64,000 bases of DNA from an uncultured Akkermansia sp. (lineage in GTDB: Bacteria; Verrucomicrobiota; Verrucomicrobiia; Verrucomicrobiales; Akkermansiaceae). Position numbers and translations under genes: made by a program. The notes below the pieces were generated by a model. That model was not told the origin of the DNA. It saw nothing but the letters and a program-made list of their open reading frames with translations, and did no database searches. Of the stretch, positions 14,797 to 21,138 are shown piece after piece. How positions within the stretch are numbered: position 1 is the first letter of the stretch; every line of letters begins with the position of its first letter. The stretch spans positions 1 to 64,000 of the forward strand of contig CANRLM010000001.1 in assembly GCA_947631435.1 (NCBI GenBank), in the 5' to 3' direction.

Positions 14797-15249
14797 ATGC
14801 CGCCAAAAATAAGAGAGCCCAAAGAAGGACTTCTCGCTGCCCGCTTCACCCGGATCATCCGTTGGAGTCAGGAAGATAATTGCTACATCGGGTCCCTCCC
14901 GGAAATCGCTCCCAACTGCTGCCATGGCGACAGCATCGCTGCTGTCTCCTCTCAACTCGATGACATCGCCGAAATCTCCCTCGCCAACTGCACCGCCTGC
15001 GGCATCCCATACGATCCCCCCGGCAGCGCTCTCATCATCATCAACGGTGCAGAGAAAAACGCCTCCTCCGCCCAACTCGTCCTCAGCATCCGCCGCAGTC
15101 TCGGTCTCAATCAGGGAGACTTTGCCGCCGCCCTCGGCGTTTCGCAGTCCACCCTCTCCAAATGGGAAACCGGCGCTCGCCGCCCGGACGCCGCCGCCTA
15201 CAAACTCCTGCGCATCCTGCGCCAAAAACCCGAACTCATCACCGTCTAG
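14797..15249 (+). CDS. HicB-like / XRE helix-turn-helix regulator, copy 1
   Basis: 150-aa protein. The N-terminal half (FTRIIRWSQEDNCYIGSLPE, then a long acidic helix SQLDDIAEIS) resembles a HicB-type antitoxin fold, where a strand pair around 'DN-x-Y-x-G-x-(I/L)-P' is typical. The C-terminal half is a classical Cro/CI-type HTH (LGLNQGDFAAALGVSQSTLS and WETGARRPDAAAYKLLRIL). HicB antitoxins bind HicA toxin and repress their own promoter, but no HicA-like gene is adjacent. The same gene lies inverted at 17816-18271 with an identical HTH. I start at MPPK because the promoter leaves exactly seven bases to it; longer in-frame starts would run through the promoter. Confidence 0.8.
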   Translation: MPPKIREPKEGLLAARFTRIIRWSQEDNCYIGSLPEIAPNCCHGDSIAAVSSQLDDIAEISLANCTACGIPYDPPGSALIIINGAEKNASSAQLVLSIRRSLGLNQGDFAAALGVSQSTLSKWETGARRPDAAAYKLLRILRQKPELITV

Positions 15250-15295
15250 TCCGCGTGGAGGGTGGATGAAGGGAAGTGCGGGGGAGGCGCGCGAG

Positions 15296-15483
15296 TTTTT
15301 GATGTAAGATACTGATAATCAAGGATGACAAAATTAGCACGATTTTTGGTCAAAAAAGGGGCAAATTTGAAGTATTTTCTTCATAATTGATTGATGGTCA
15401 GCTTACGAAATTGAAACGATTTCTGAATTTCGCGGGGGAAGGTCGGGAGCCGAGGGAGAGGCTTTTTTTGATATGTCAGGCCT
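15296..15483 (+). repeat. Intergenic repeat element E, copy 2 (with insertion)
   Basis: Shares GATAATCAAGGATGACAAAA and CGATTTTTGG with copies 1 and 3, then carries about 70 bp of unrelated AT-rich sequence, then resumes with TTTCTGAATTTCGCGGGGG and GGTCGGGAGCCG, ending in GATATGTCAGG. No gene lies here. Confidence 0.7.
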
Positions 15484-15508
15484 TTGTTCTGACGGGAGTT
15501 GAGGCGGG

Positions 15509-15537
15509 TTGACAAAAGGGGGGAGAGGTGCCATAAT
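15509..15537 (+). promoter_or_regulatory. Leaderless-type promoter of the second AlbA_2 gene
   Basis: A perfect TTGACA (15509-15514), 17 bp, CATAAT (15532-15537). The GTG at 15544 begins seven bases past the -10 box. This fixes the start: a longer frame from 15499 would place the promoter inside the coding region. Confidence 0.8.
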
Positions 15538-15543
15538 GGCTCA

Positions 15544-17031
15544 GTGAACATTGAGGAGATAGAACGACTCGTTGCAGGAGGCGAGAGCGCAACGCTGGAA
15601 TTCAAGCAGACAACCGGCGAGCTCCAGAAGGGGATGGAGACGGCGTGCGCTTTCCTCAATTCAGACGGCGGGTGGCTGCTCTTCGGAATAACCCCCGGCA
15701 TGAGGATTGTCGGCCAGCAGGTAACAGACAGGACCCGGCAGGAGGTAGCTCATTATTTGCGCAAGATCGATCCGCCGGTTGAGGTGGAGGCAGAATATAT
15801 CGAAATCCCCGATCACCCTCAGTATTATGTCATTGCTATTCATTTTGACGTGAATCAATGCAGAAACAGCCCTTATTGCTACGATGGTCGCCCGTTTTAC
15901 AAAGTAGAGAGCACGACGGCGCTCATGCCGCGCATCTTGTATGAGGATAAATTGCGCCGGAGCAACCCCCAGCGGTTCAGTTGGGAAAATACGCCTGATG
16001 ACGGGATTAGTCCCGATCATCTCGATATGGAACTTGTCCACCAGACCTTGTACGATGGCATTGCAAGTCATCGCATTCCGGCTCTGACGATGACACTTCA
16101 GGAACCTATCAAAATTCTGCGCAAACTTGGCGTTGTCGGGGAGGACGACGTGCTTTTCAATGCGGCTCTCGTACTTTTCGGGAAGGAACCTGCCACGAGG
16201 CATCCGCAGTGCAAGGTGCGTCTGGCCCGCTTTGAAGGCACGGATAAGGTAGCCATTCGTGATCAGACGGTTTGTGCAAAAAACCTCTTCGAGCAATACA
16301 ATGCTGTGGTTGATTTTTGCCTGAAACATCTCAATCTCAGCGGGCGTGTAGATGGGGCTTTCCGCAAAGACACCCTCACTGTTCCTCTGAGCGTCATTCG
16401 TGAGGCCGCTGTCAACATGCTTTGCCATCGTTCGTGGGAAGCCCGGAATATGACTCCCACGGTAGCGATCTACGAAGATCGCATCGTCTTCCAAAATCCG
16501 GGCGCTTTCCCAAATGGCACGCGGTGGCAGGATTTCGCGGATAATCGTCTCAATTCACGCCCACCCAACCCCACTATCGCAGACGTATTTTACAGCCGGG
16601 GCATCATTGAAAGCTGGGGCAGGGGCATCGGACTGATTATGGAGGAGAGCCTTAAGAAGGGGCTGCCGCCGCCGCATTACGAAACCCTTGCCTCATCAGT
16701 CAGTCTGACCATCCGTTTTCAAGCAAATCTGGGATACTTGCAGAAATCCGCTGTGCAACCGGTCGGAGAAAGCGAGAACGCCCGGCGCATCAAGCAGAAG
16801 ATCCTTGATTTCTGTAAAACGCCCCGGAGTCTGCAAGAGATACTGGAGCTGCTTCAGATGAAGGATAAGAAGTGGGTGCGGCGACACTATCTCGTTCCGC
16901 TTCTCGACGGCGAATTGGAATTGACGATCCCGGAAATGCCGAACAGCAGACAGCAGAAATATCGCACCCGGGAGACGGGGAATTCTCTCCCGGTCATCCC
17001 CCCCAGTCATCCCCCCCAGTCAGAACTCTAA
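15544..17031 (+). CDS. AlbA_2 (Schlafen-type) domain / HATPase protein, second paralogue
   Basis: 495-aa protein starting at GTG 15544. AlbA_2 signatures are ESATLEFKQT (14-23) and FLNSDGGWLLFGI (37-49). The GHKL-type ATPase region has VIREAAVNMLCHR (284-296) and IVFQNPGAFPNG. RGIIESWGRGIGLIMEE follows, as in the RecG-like/HATPase_c_4 group. Overall identity to the 12969 gene is low, so these are distant relatives rather than a recent duplicate. The last residues (VIPPSHPPQSEL) are encoded by the beginning of a C-rich tandem array, so the natural C-terminus has been replaced or extended by repeat DNA. The gene lies inside the large inverted repeat. Confidence 0.85.
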   Translation: MNIEEIERLVAGGESATLEFKQTTGELQKGMETACAFLNSDGGWLLFGITPGMRIVGQQVTDRTRQEVAHYLRKIDPPVEVEAEYIEIPDHPQYYVIAIHFDVNQCRNSPYCYDGRPFYKVESTTALMPRILYEDKLRRSNPQRFSWENTPDDGISPDHLDMELVHQTLYDGIASHRIPALTMTLQEPIKILRKLGVVGEDDVLFNAALVLFGKEPATRHPQCKVRLARFEGTDKVAIRDQTVCAKNLFEQYNAVVDFCLKHLNLSGRVDGAFRKDTLTVPLSVIREAAVNMLCHRSWEARNMTPTVAIYEDRIVFQNPGAFPNGTRWQDFADNRLNSRPPNPTIADVFYSRGIIESWGRGIGLIMEESLKKGLPPPHYETLASSVSLTIRFQANLGYLQKSAVQPVGESENARRIKQKILDFCKTPRSLQEILELLQMKDKKWVRRHYLVPLLDGELELTIPEMPNSRQQKYRTRETGNSLPVIPPSHPPQSEL

Positions 17032-17241
17032 GTCTTTCTCTTTGAATGCTAATTTTTTCATCCCCCCAGTCATCCCCCCCAGTCATCCCCCCCAGTCATC
17101 CCCCCCAGTCATCCCCCCAGTCATCCCCCCCATGTCGGCTCTCTAAGTCTTTCTCTTTGAATGCTAATTTTTTTCATCCCCCCATGTTATCCCCCTATGT
17201 TGTCTCCCCCATCCCCCCAAGTCGTCCCCCCATGTCGGCGG
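16993..17241 (+). repeat. C-rich tandem array (CATCCCCCCAGT unit) with nested longer repeat
   Basis: About nine copies of a 12-13-bp unit CATCCCCCCAGT or its variants, interrupted by two copies of a longer segment (CTCTAAGTCTTTCTC then TTTGAATGCTAATTTTTT, at about 17026 and 17141). Copy number and the length of each C run vary (5-7 C). The complementary strand has regularly spaced runs of six or seven G, suitable for G-quadruplex formation. The array starts inside the 3' end of the preceding gene and continues for about 210 bp past its stop. Confidence 0.9.
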
Positions 17242-17265
17242 ACTGATCGACGAGAAGCACGAATG

Positions 17266-17359
17266 ACGGAGTGGAATTTCCCGCGATAGCGCGCGTTTTT
17301 GCTTCGCGTTTCATTTTGCCTTGCGCGCAGCGAAGCAATTGAACGGGTTCATCTTGACA
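17266..17359 (+). repeat. Promoter-proximal repeat cassette, copy 2
   Basis: Shares GGAGTGGAATTTCCCGCG-type lead-in, GCGCGCGTTTTTGC and TCGCGTTTCATTTTGCC with copy 1 at 10963-11066, and likewise ends in TTGACA. Confidence 0.75.
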
Positions 17360-17382
17360 CACATCTCACTTTCGAGGATAAT
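17354..17382 (+). promoter_or_regulatory. Promoter of the 92-aa gene
   Basis: TTGACA (17354-17359), 17 bp, GATAAT (17377-17382). The ATG at 17390 begins eight bases past the -10 box, so the mRNA would be leaderless or carry one extra base. Confidence 0.75.
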
Positions 17383-17389
17383 CACTCTT

Positions 17390-17668
17390 ATGAGGGATCA
17401 ACTAATCGAGGCTGCTGACAGGTTGGCAGGGGCTTTTTGCCTTGTGTCCACGGCGGGAACGCATGTGCGGCTGCCTCGGGACTCAAGGCACGGCAGGGTT
17501 CCCGTGTTTATTGCTCCCACCGGAACTTTTCATTCGGCATTAAGGGGGTTGAAAGAGGTCGCTCTGTTGAAAGAGGGGAAAGAAGCATCAGGACACAGAG
17601 CATGGTCAGGAGAGGAAAAATTGCTCCTGAAAATGGAGAAGATCCGGGAGAAATATCAAAAAGCTTGA
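17390..17668 (+). CDS. Small hypothetical protein of the island
   Basis: 92-aa protein, basic, with a hydrophobic N-terminal third (LIEAADRLAGAFCLVSTAG) and a charged helical C-terminus ending in KMEKIREKYQKA. I do not recognise a family. Its support as a gene is the near-perfect promoter exactly upstream, in the same geometry as neighbouring genes, and preceded by the same repeat cassette that fronts the two ATPase genes. It lies within the large inverted repeat, just before the inverted HicB/XRE copy, so it could be that regulator's partner; this is speculation from position. Confidence 0.6.
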   Translation: MRDQLIEAADRLAGAFCLVSTAGTHVRLPRDSRHGRVPVFIAPTGTFHSALRGLKEVALLKEGKEASGHRAWSGEEKLLLKMEKIREKYQKA

Positions 17669-17815
17669 AGAGATGAGCAACGAACCGTCTGTTACTTTTC
17701 AGGGAACAGCCCTCGAAGCGCGTAAAGATACGGTCTCGGGTACGCAGGTCGTGAAGGCGGCGCAGGTAACGCAAATTCCACCCCCGCACTTCCCTTCATC
17801 CACCCTCCACGCGGA

Positions 17816-18271
17816 CTAGACGGTGATGAGTTCGGGTTTTTGGCGCAGGATGCGCAGGAGTTTGTAGGCGGCGGCGTCCGGGCGGCGAGCGCCGGTTTCC
17901 CATTTGGAGAGGGTGGACTGCGAAACGCCGAGGGCGGCGGCAAAGTCTCCCTGATTGAGACCGAGACTGCGGCGGATGTCCGAAACAAAGGCGGCGGTGT
18001 CGCTGTTTGGCGTGATATGGCGGCTGATGACAAGGGCGCTGCCGGGAGGGTCGAATGGAAGGTTGTGCCGGAGGCAGACCCTGAAGGTCTGCTCTGCAAT
18101 ATCGTCGAGCTGAGCGGCTACGTTTTGCGGGTCGGAAGGATGATGGCAGCAATCGCCGCAGAGTTCCGGGAGGGAGCCGACGTAAGCGTTATCTTCCTGA
18201 CTCCAGCGGATGATGCGGGTGAAATGGGCAGCGAGAAGTCTTTCTTTGAGGTCTCTTATTTTGGGCGGCAT
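17816..18271 (-). CDS. HicB-like / XRE helix-turn-helix regulator, copy 2
   Basis: 151-aa paralogue of the 14797 gene in opposite orientation. The first 30 residues and the last ~53 (SLGLNQGDFAAALGVSQSTL and the rest of the HTH) are the same or nearly so. The middle (about 45-95; LCGDCCHHPSDPQNVAAQL, RHNLPFDPPGSALVIS) has diverged. In HicB-type antitoxins the N-terminal fold contacts the toxin, so conserved DNA binding with a changing partner surface is a reasonable reading, but no HicA-like gene is next to either copy. Start at MPPK (18271) follows from the promoter, which again leaves six bases between -10 box and ATG. Confidence 0.8.
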   Translation of the reverse strand: MPPKIRDLKERLLAAHFTRIIRWSQEDNAYVGSLPELCGDCCHHPSDPQNVAAQLDDIAEQTFRVCLRHNLPFDPPGSALVISRHITPNSDTAAFVSDIRRSLGLNQGDFAAALGVSQSTLSKWETGARRPDAAAYKLLRILRQKPELITV

Positions 18272-18277
18272 GAGGGG

Positions 18278-18306
18278 AGTGTAGCAGCATGGGACAAGAG
18301 AATCAA
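18278..18306 (-). promoter_or_regulatory. Leaderless-type promoter of the second HicB/XRE gene
   Basis: On the minus strand TTGATT (18306-18301), 17 bp, TACACT (18283-18278), then six bases and the ATG at 18271. It is the same sequence as the promoter at 14762. Confidence 0.7.
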
Positions 18307-18343
18307 GAATAGCTTGCACAAAAGAAAAAAAAGGTAAAATGTG

Positions 18344-18562
18344 CGCCATGCCTCAAAAATGAACGGGTAACATCAACCACATGTCACTCAAGATGAGTAA
18401 ACAAGCAAGAATAGAGTTACTTCCTGTATGGAAGATTTTACGTGGATATGAGATTCTTTTGAAGCATCGAAATCAGGGAAACCGGTAAAACACGCCAGGT
18501 TATTGGGTAGCCGTCTGCTTTGAAGCATCGGGCTTCGGTGACTTTATTTTTGAGGCATGGCG
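18344..18562. repeat. 185-bp segment bounded by 17-bp inverted repeats
   Basis: CGCCATGCCTCAAAAAT (18344-18360) recurs as its exact reverse complement ATTTTTGAGGCATGGCG (18546-18562). Between them are two direct copies of TTGAAGCATCG (near 18459 and 18520) and no credible gene. The right end includes the 24-nt repeat also found at 48-71. The structure resembles a small non-autonomous (MITE-like) element. Confidence 0.6.
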
Positions 18563-18622
18563 GTGGTTTGTGTTGCGTTTCATTCTGCCATGCACGCCCG
18601 GCGTTTGCGCTGGGGTTAAAGC

Positions 18623-18651
18623 TTGACAGGGAAAGGGGGCTGTGGTAGGAC
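18623..18651 (+). promoter_or_regulatory. Leaderless-type promoter of the ATPase/nuclease operon
   Basis: A perfect TTGACA (18623-18628), 17 bp, TAGGAC (18646-18651, weak). The ATG at 18658 begins exactly seven bases after the -10 box. A shortened copy of the promoter-proximal cassette (TGCGTTTCATTCTGCC) lies upstream. Confidence 0.65.
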
Positions 18652-18657
18652 GAGAGA

Positions 18658-19749
18658 ATGACAAGGGAGCATCCTGAAAACAATCTGTTATTGTCCCGGT
18701 TTGAAGTAAAAAATTTGGGGCCGATACCGGAGTTGAAGTCCGGGGAGCTGGACAGGATCAATCTCATCATCGGGGAGAATTCATGTGGGAAGACATATTT
18801 GATGAAGGGGCTTTATGTGGCATGTAAAGCGATGGAGAGCTACAGGCGGGGGAAAGACATCAGGGGGCTGGAGGAAATTGTCAAAAACAAGTTGCATTGG
18901 ACATTTCAGCCGCCGACGTTGGGGAGCATCGTGCGCAGGGAAGGGAGAAAGAGGTTGATGTCCATGGATTTTTCGTGTGTCACGACATGTGAGGATTGTT
19001 TAAGGATACGGTTGAATGCAAAAGGAGACCTTCAAGTTTCATTAACGCCTGATCCGGCTCAGCGAGCTCTGTCAGGGCGTCCGGTTAATTCAGTATTTAT
19101 GCCGGCAAAAGAGGTGCTCACGGGGCATTCGGTCATTGTGCCGGCGCGGGAAGATGAAAGAGTTTTTGGCTTTGATGACACGTATTATGATCTTGCCAAA
19201 ATATTGATGCGTTCGCCAACGAAAGGAAAAAGTTATGAGAACATGGCGAGGGCGCGTGAGGCGATTAACAGCATTTTCGGGGCAAAGCCGCAGTACGATG
19301 AAGAGAGCAAGGAGTGGAGCATTCAAAAAGGCAACGAAACTTATTCCATAAACGAGGTTTCGGAGGGAATTAAAAAGCTGTCCATTCTGGATATTCTGCT
19401 TGGAAATCGTTATATAGGTCCCGGGTCCATCATCTTCATTGATGAACCGGAGTCCGCACTCCATCCGGCTGCGATATCCAAATTCATGGAGGCTATCTCC
19501 AAAATGAGTCAGGATGGCATCCAATTTTTCCTTGCCACACATTCTTATTTCGTCGTGAAAAAACTTCGCAATATAGCTCGCGAAACCGGGAAAAACATTC
19601 CGGTCTTCTCATTCCAGAGTTCTGATGAGTCAGACATCCATCAGCGGTGGGTGCGGGGGAATCTGAGGACGGATGATCTGGACAACCCGATCATTCGAGA
19701 GTCGGTCAAATTGTACCGTGACGAAATAGACCAATTTCTCCATGAATAA
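18658..19749 (+). CDS. OLD/AAA_21-type ATPase of a putative defence pair
   Basis: 363-aa ATPase. Walker A is GENSCGKT (39-46), the signature-like motif is SEGIKKL (235-241), Walker B is SIIFIDEPESALHP with D262/E263, and a switch histidine is in ATHSY at 295. The region between is short, with no long coiled coil. The following gene begins within its last codons (8-bp overlap) and encodes a PD-(D/E)XK-like nuclease, so the two form a tightly coupled unit. ATPase-nuclease pairs of this form occur in abortive-infection and other antiviral systems, where the ATPase senses and the nuclease degrades. I do not recognise a named system for this exact pair. All motifs appear intact. Confidence 0.82.
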   Translation: MTREHPENNLLLSRFEVKNLGPIPELKSGELDRINLIIGENSCGKTYLMKGLYVACKAMESYRRGKDIRGLEEIVKNKLHWTFQPPTLGSIVRREGRKRLMSMDFSCVTTCEDCLRIRLNAKGDLQVSLTPDPAQRALSGRPVNSVFMPAKEVLTGHSVIVPAREDERVFGFDDTYYDLAKILMRSPTKGKSYENMARAREAINSIFGAKPQYDEESKEWSIQKGNETYSINEVSEGIKKLSILDILLGNRYIGPGSIIFIDEPESALHPAAISKFMEAISKMSQDGIQFFLATHSYFVVKKLRNIARETGKNIPVFSFQSSDESDIHQRWVRGNLRTDDLDNPIIRESVKLYRDEIDQFLHE

Positions 19750-20365
19750 AGGTCGTTTTCAGGATATCCGAGAGGAATCCGGCATGATGTTTGTCCGGGT
19801 GGCGGAGCATTCCCTGCTGGATGTGGAGCCTTTTCTGAGTGAGCATTCGCACGAAGGATGGCGCGCCATGCAAAGACCGGATTTCATTTTCTGGAGTAAG
19901 AGGGATGTGCTTGTGATTGAGGCGAAGACAACATTGCCGCGAGATAGGAGTTGCGAAAAACCGTCTTCTGAGATTGCTGACTTGCAAAAAGAGGCCAGGA
20001 AGCGCCATCACAGGCTGGTCCGCGATGATGCTTTTTTCTACTCCGCATTGGTTGCGAAGTTTTCCAACGCTCTTTTAGCTCTCAAAACCTGCAGGCAAAA
20101 TAGTCTTCTGAACAATCTTTCGGGGAGGTGGAAGCAGTCCGTTGATCATCTCGAGGAGTTGAAACGATTACACTGGGGAGAAAGAGGCTGCAAAGTCGTT
20201 TTCTATCTCGTCATCAAAGATGCTCCTGATGATGCGCTTCCCTCCCTCAAACTCGAGTGCTCCAGGCGTATCCTGCATGTCTTGCGGGCGTGGCATTCGC
20301 GTTGTGAGCTTTTTGTGCTCAATGAAAAAGAAGCCGAGCGACAAGGGTTTTGTCGAATTCGATAA
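19742..20365 (+). CDS. PD-(D/E)XK-like nuclease partner
   Basis: 207-aa protein with a compact nuclease signature: RPDFIFWSKRDVLVIEAKTT, giving P46-D47, E60-x-K62 with a normal 12-residue spacing. This is the core of the PD-(D/E)XK superfamily. The rest is helical and basic, ending in RCELFVLNEKEAERQGFCRI. There is no signal peptide. Its ATG lies inside the ATPase stop region (CATGAATAA), so translation is coupled. It is probably the effector that cuts DNA or RNA under control of the ATPase. The motif is visible; its target and the trigger are unknown. A loss-of-function mutation is not evident. Confidence 0.7.
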   Translation: MNKGRFQDIREESGMMFVRVAEHSLLDVEPFLSEHSHEGWRAMQRPDFIFWSKRDVLVIEAKTTLPRDRSCEKPSSEIADLQKEARKRHHRLVRDDAFFYSALVAKFSNALLALKTCRQNSLLNNLSGRWKQSVDHLEELKRLHWGERGCKVVFYLVIKDAPDDALPSLKLECSRRILHVLRAWHSRCELFVLNEKEAERQGFCRIR

Positions 20366-20394
20366 TGCTCTTCACCCTATCCTGCTCTCTTTCC

Positions 20395-20530
20395 CCCGGG
20401 AGTCCCGGGTCGGCGGGCGAGCTTGGGGATAGTAAGATGCTGATGATCAAGGATGACGAAATTGGCACGATTTTTGAATTTCGCGGGGGTGGTCGGGAGC
20501 CGGGGGAGAGGCTTTTTTTTGATCTGTCAG
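20395..20530 (+). repeat. Intergenic repeat element E, copy 3
   Basis: Contains CGGCGGGCGAGCTTGGGG, GATGATCAAGGATGACGAAA, CGATTTTTGAATTTCGCGGG and a final GATCTGTCAGG. It is close to copy 1 at 12690 and to the outer parts of copy 2 at 15296. It directly follows the nuclease gene. Confidence 0.75.
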
Positions 20531-20660
20531 GGTGCTTCGTGGAAACGCCGTTAAACTCCCGCACAAAGCGTTTCAACCCTCCGTGGCAGCAGTTGATGTG
20601 CTGAATGCTGTAACAGCCCTTCCCGGAAGAATAAGCATCCACCATCACGCGATGGAGTTC

Positions 20661-20737
20661 GCGCTCGCCGCCCGGATGCCGCCGCCTACAAACTCCTGCG
20701 CATCCTGCGCCAAAAACCCGAACTCATCACCGCCTAG
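20661..20737 (+). pseudogene. 3' fragment of a third HicB/XRE gene
   Basis: The last ~25 codons of the HicB/XRE gene (from GCGCTCGCCGCCCGGA through the TAG at 20735) are present almost unchanged, and 30 bp beyond the stop also match (GGAGGGTGGATG...GGGAAGT). The 5' part, including the HTH core and promoter, is missing. This shows that the gene family has been copied and partly deleted here. Confidence 0.8.
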
Positions 20738-20841
20738 TCCGCGGGGAGGGTGGATGCAGGGAAGTACGAGGATGAGGCGGCGGGGGAAATGCCGCTTCAC
20801 AATTCGTCATTCTTCTTGTTTGTTGATTATCAAAGATTCGT

Positions 20842-20854
20842 GGGGGGGGGGGGG
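20842..20854 (+). repeat. Poly-G tract (13 G) upstream of the giant gene
   Basis: An uninterrupted run of 13 G, 138 bp before the start codon and 32 bp upstream of the predicted -35 box. Homopolymers of this length are prone to slipped-strand changes in length, so this is a candidate phase-variation tract. Confidence 0.85.
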
Positions 20855-20886
20855 TAGAATTCTGAGCTTTTTGTCAACTTTTTCTC

Positions 20887-20915
20887 TTGCGGGCGCGTGG
20901 GGAAAATGCTATAAA
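20887..20915 (+). promoter_or_regulatory. Promoter of the giant gene
   Basis: TTGCGG (20887-20892), 17 bp, TATAAA (20910-20915). Predicted start near 20922 gives a leader of about 70 nt. The leader is A- and T-rich just before the ATG (GATTATCAAAAAACC) with no Shine-Dalgarno sequence. Confidence 0.6.
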
Positions 20916-20991
20916 AAAGTACAGCATGCTCAGGAGTATTGTGTCGTCTCTCCTTTGCTGATTCTTATCTCTTTCTGATTATCAAAAAACC

Positions 20992-21138
20992 ATGAAACTG
21001 CATCTCCCTTCGCGTCTTCGCAAGGCCTTGTTGGCGTGCCTTGCTGCGTTAGCTGCTGCATTGCCATCCACCCTGGGTTCGGCAACCATGAGTTTTTGGG
21101 CCTTGGCTGCCCTCTCTATGCAGGAAAAAGCCGTAGCG
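20992..21138 (+). other. Signal peptide of the giant protein
   Basis: MKLHLPSRLRKALLACLAAL is followed by a second hydrophobic stretch (MSFWALAALSM) and a likely cleavage at AVA-AG near residue 49. A basic n-region, hydrophobic h-region and an unusually long extension are typical of very large autotransporter-type proteins. Confidence 0.75.

Larger units (their letters stand above)
14727..15284 (+). repeat. Large inverted repeat, left arm
   Basis: 558 bp that recur in reverse orientation at 17781-18343. Promoter region, start, the last ~53 codons and 35 bp beyond the stop are almost identical; the middle of the coding region has diverged. The boundaries are sharp: CACATTTTACC at the left end and GTGCGGGGG at the right end. 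Confidence 0.85.
17781..18343 (-). repeat. Large inverted repeat, right arm
   Basis: Reverse-complement counterpart of 14727-15284 (563 bp here; the difference includes a longer A run near 18325). Recombination between the arms would invert the 2.5-kb segment 15285-17780. Confidence 0.85.

Noticed and set aside
15499..15543. Longer N-terminus for the second AlbA_2 protein
   Set aside because: It would translate through a perfect TTGACA-17-CATAAT promoter; the family homology starts after GTG 15544.
16993..17241. CRISPR array from the C-rich repeats
   Set aside because: The units abut as simple tandem repeats with no unique spacers.
17437..17676. 79-codon frame overlapping the 92-aa gene
   Set aside because: No promoter or start signal fits it, whereas ATG 17390 sits exactly behind a good promoter.
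18272..18349. Longer N-terminus for the second HicB/XRE protein
   Set aside because: The extension covers its promoter and the same upstream DNA is non-coding in frame for the other copy.
20532..20978. 148-codon plus-strand frame before the giant gene
   Set aside because: It runs through the HicB/XRE gene fragment, the poly-G tract and the promoter of the giant gene; low-complexity and unsupported.
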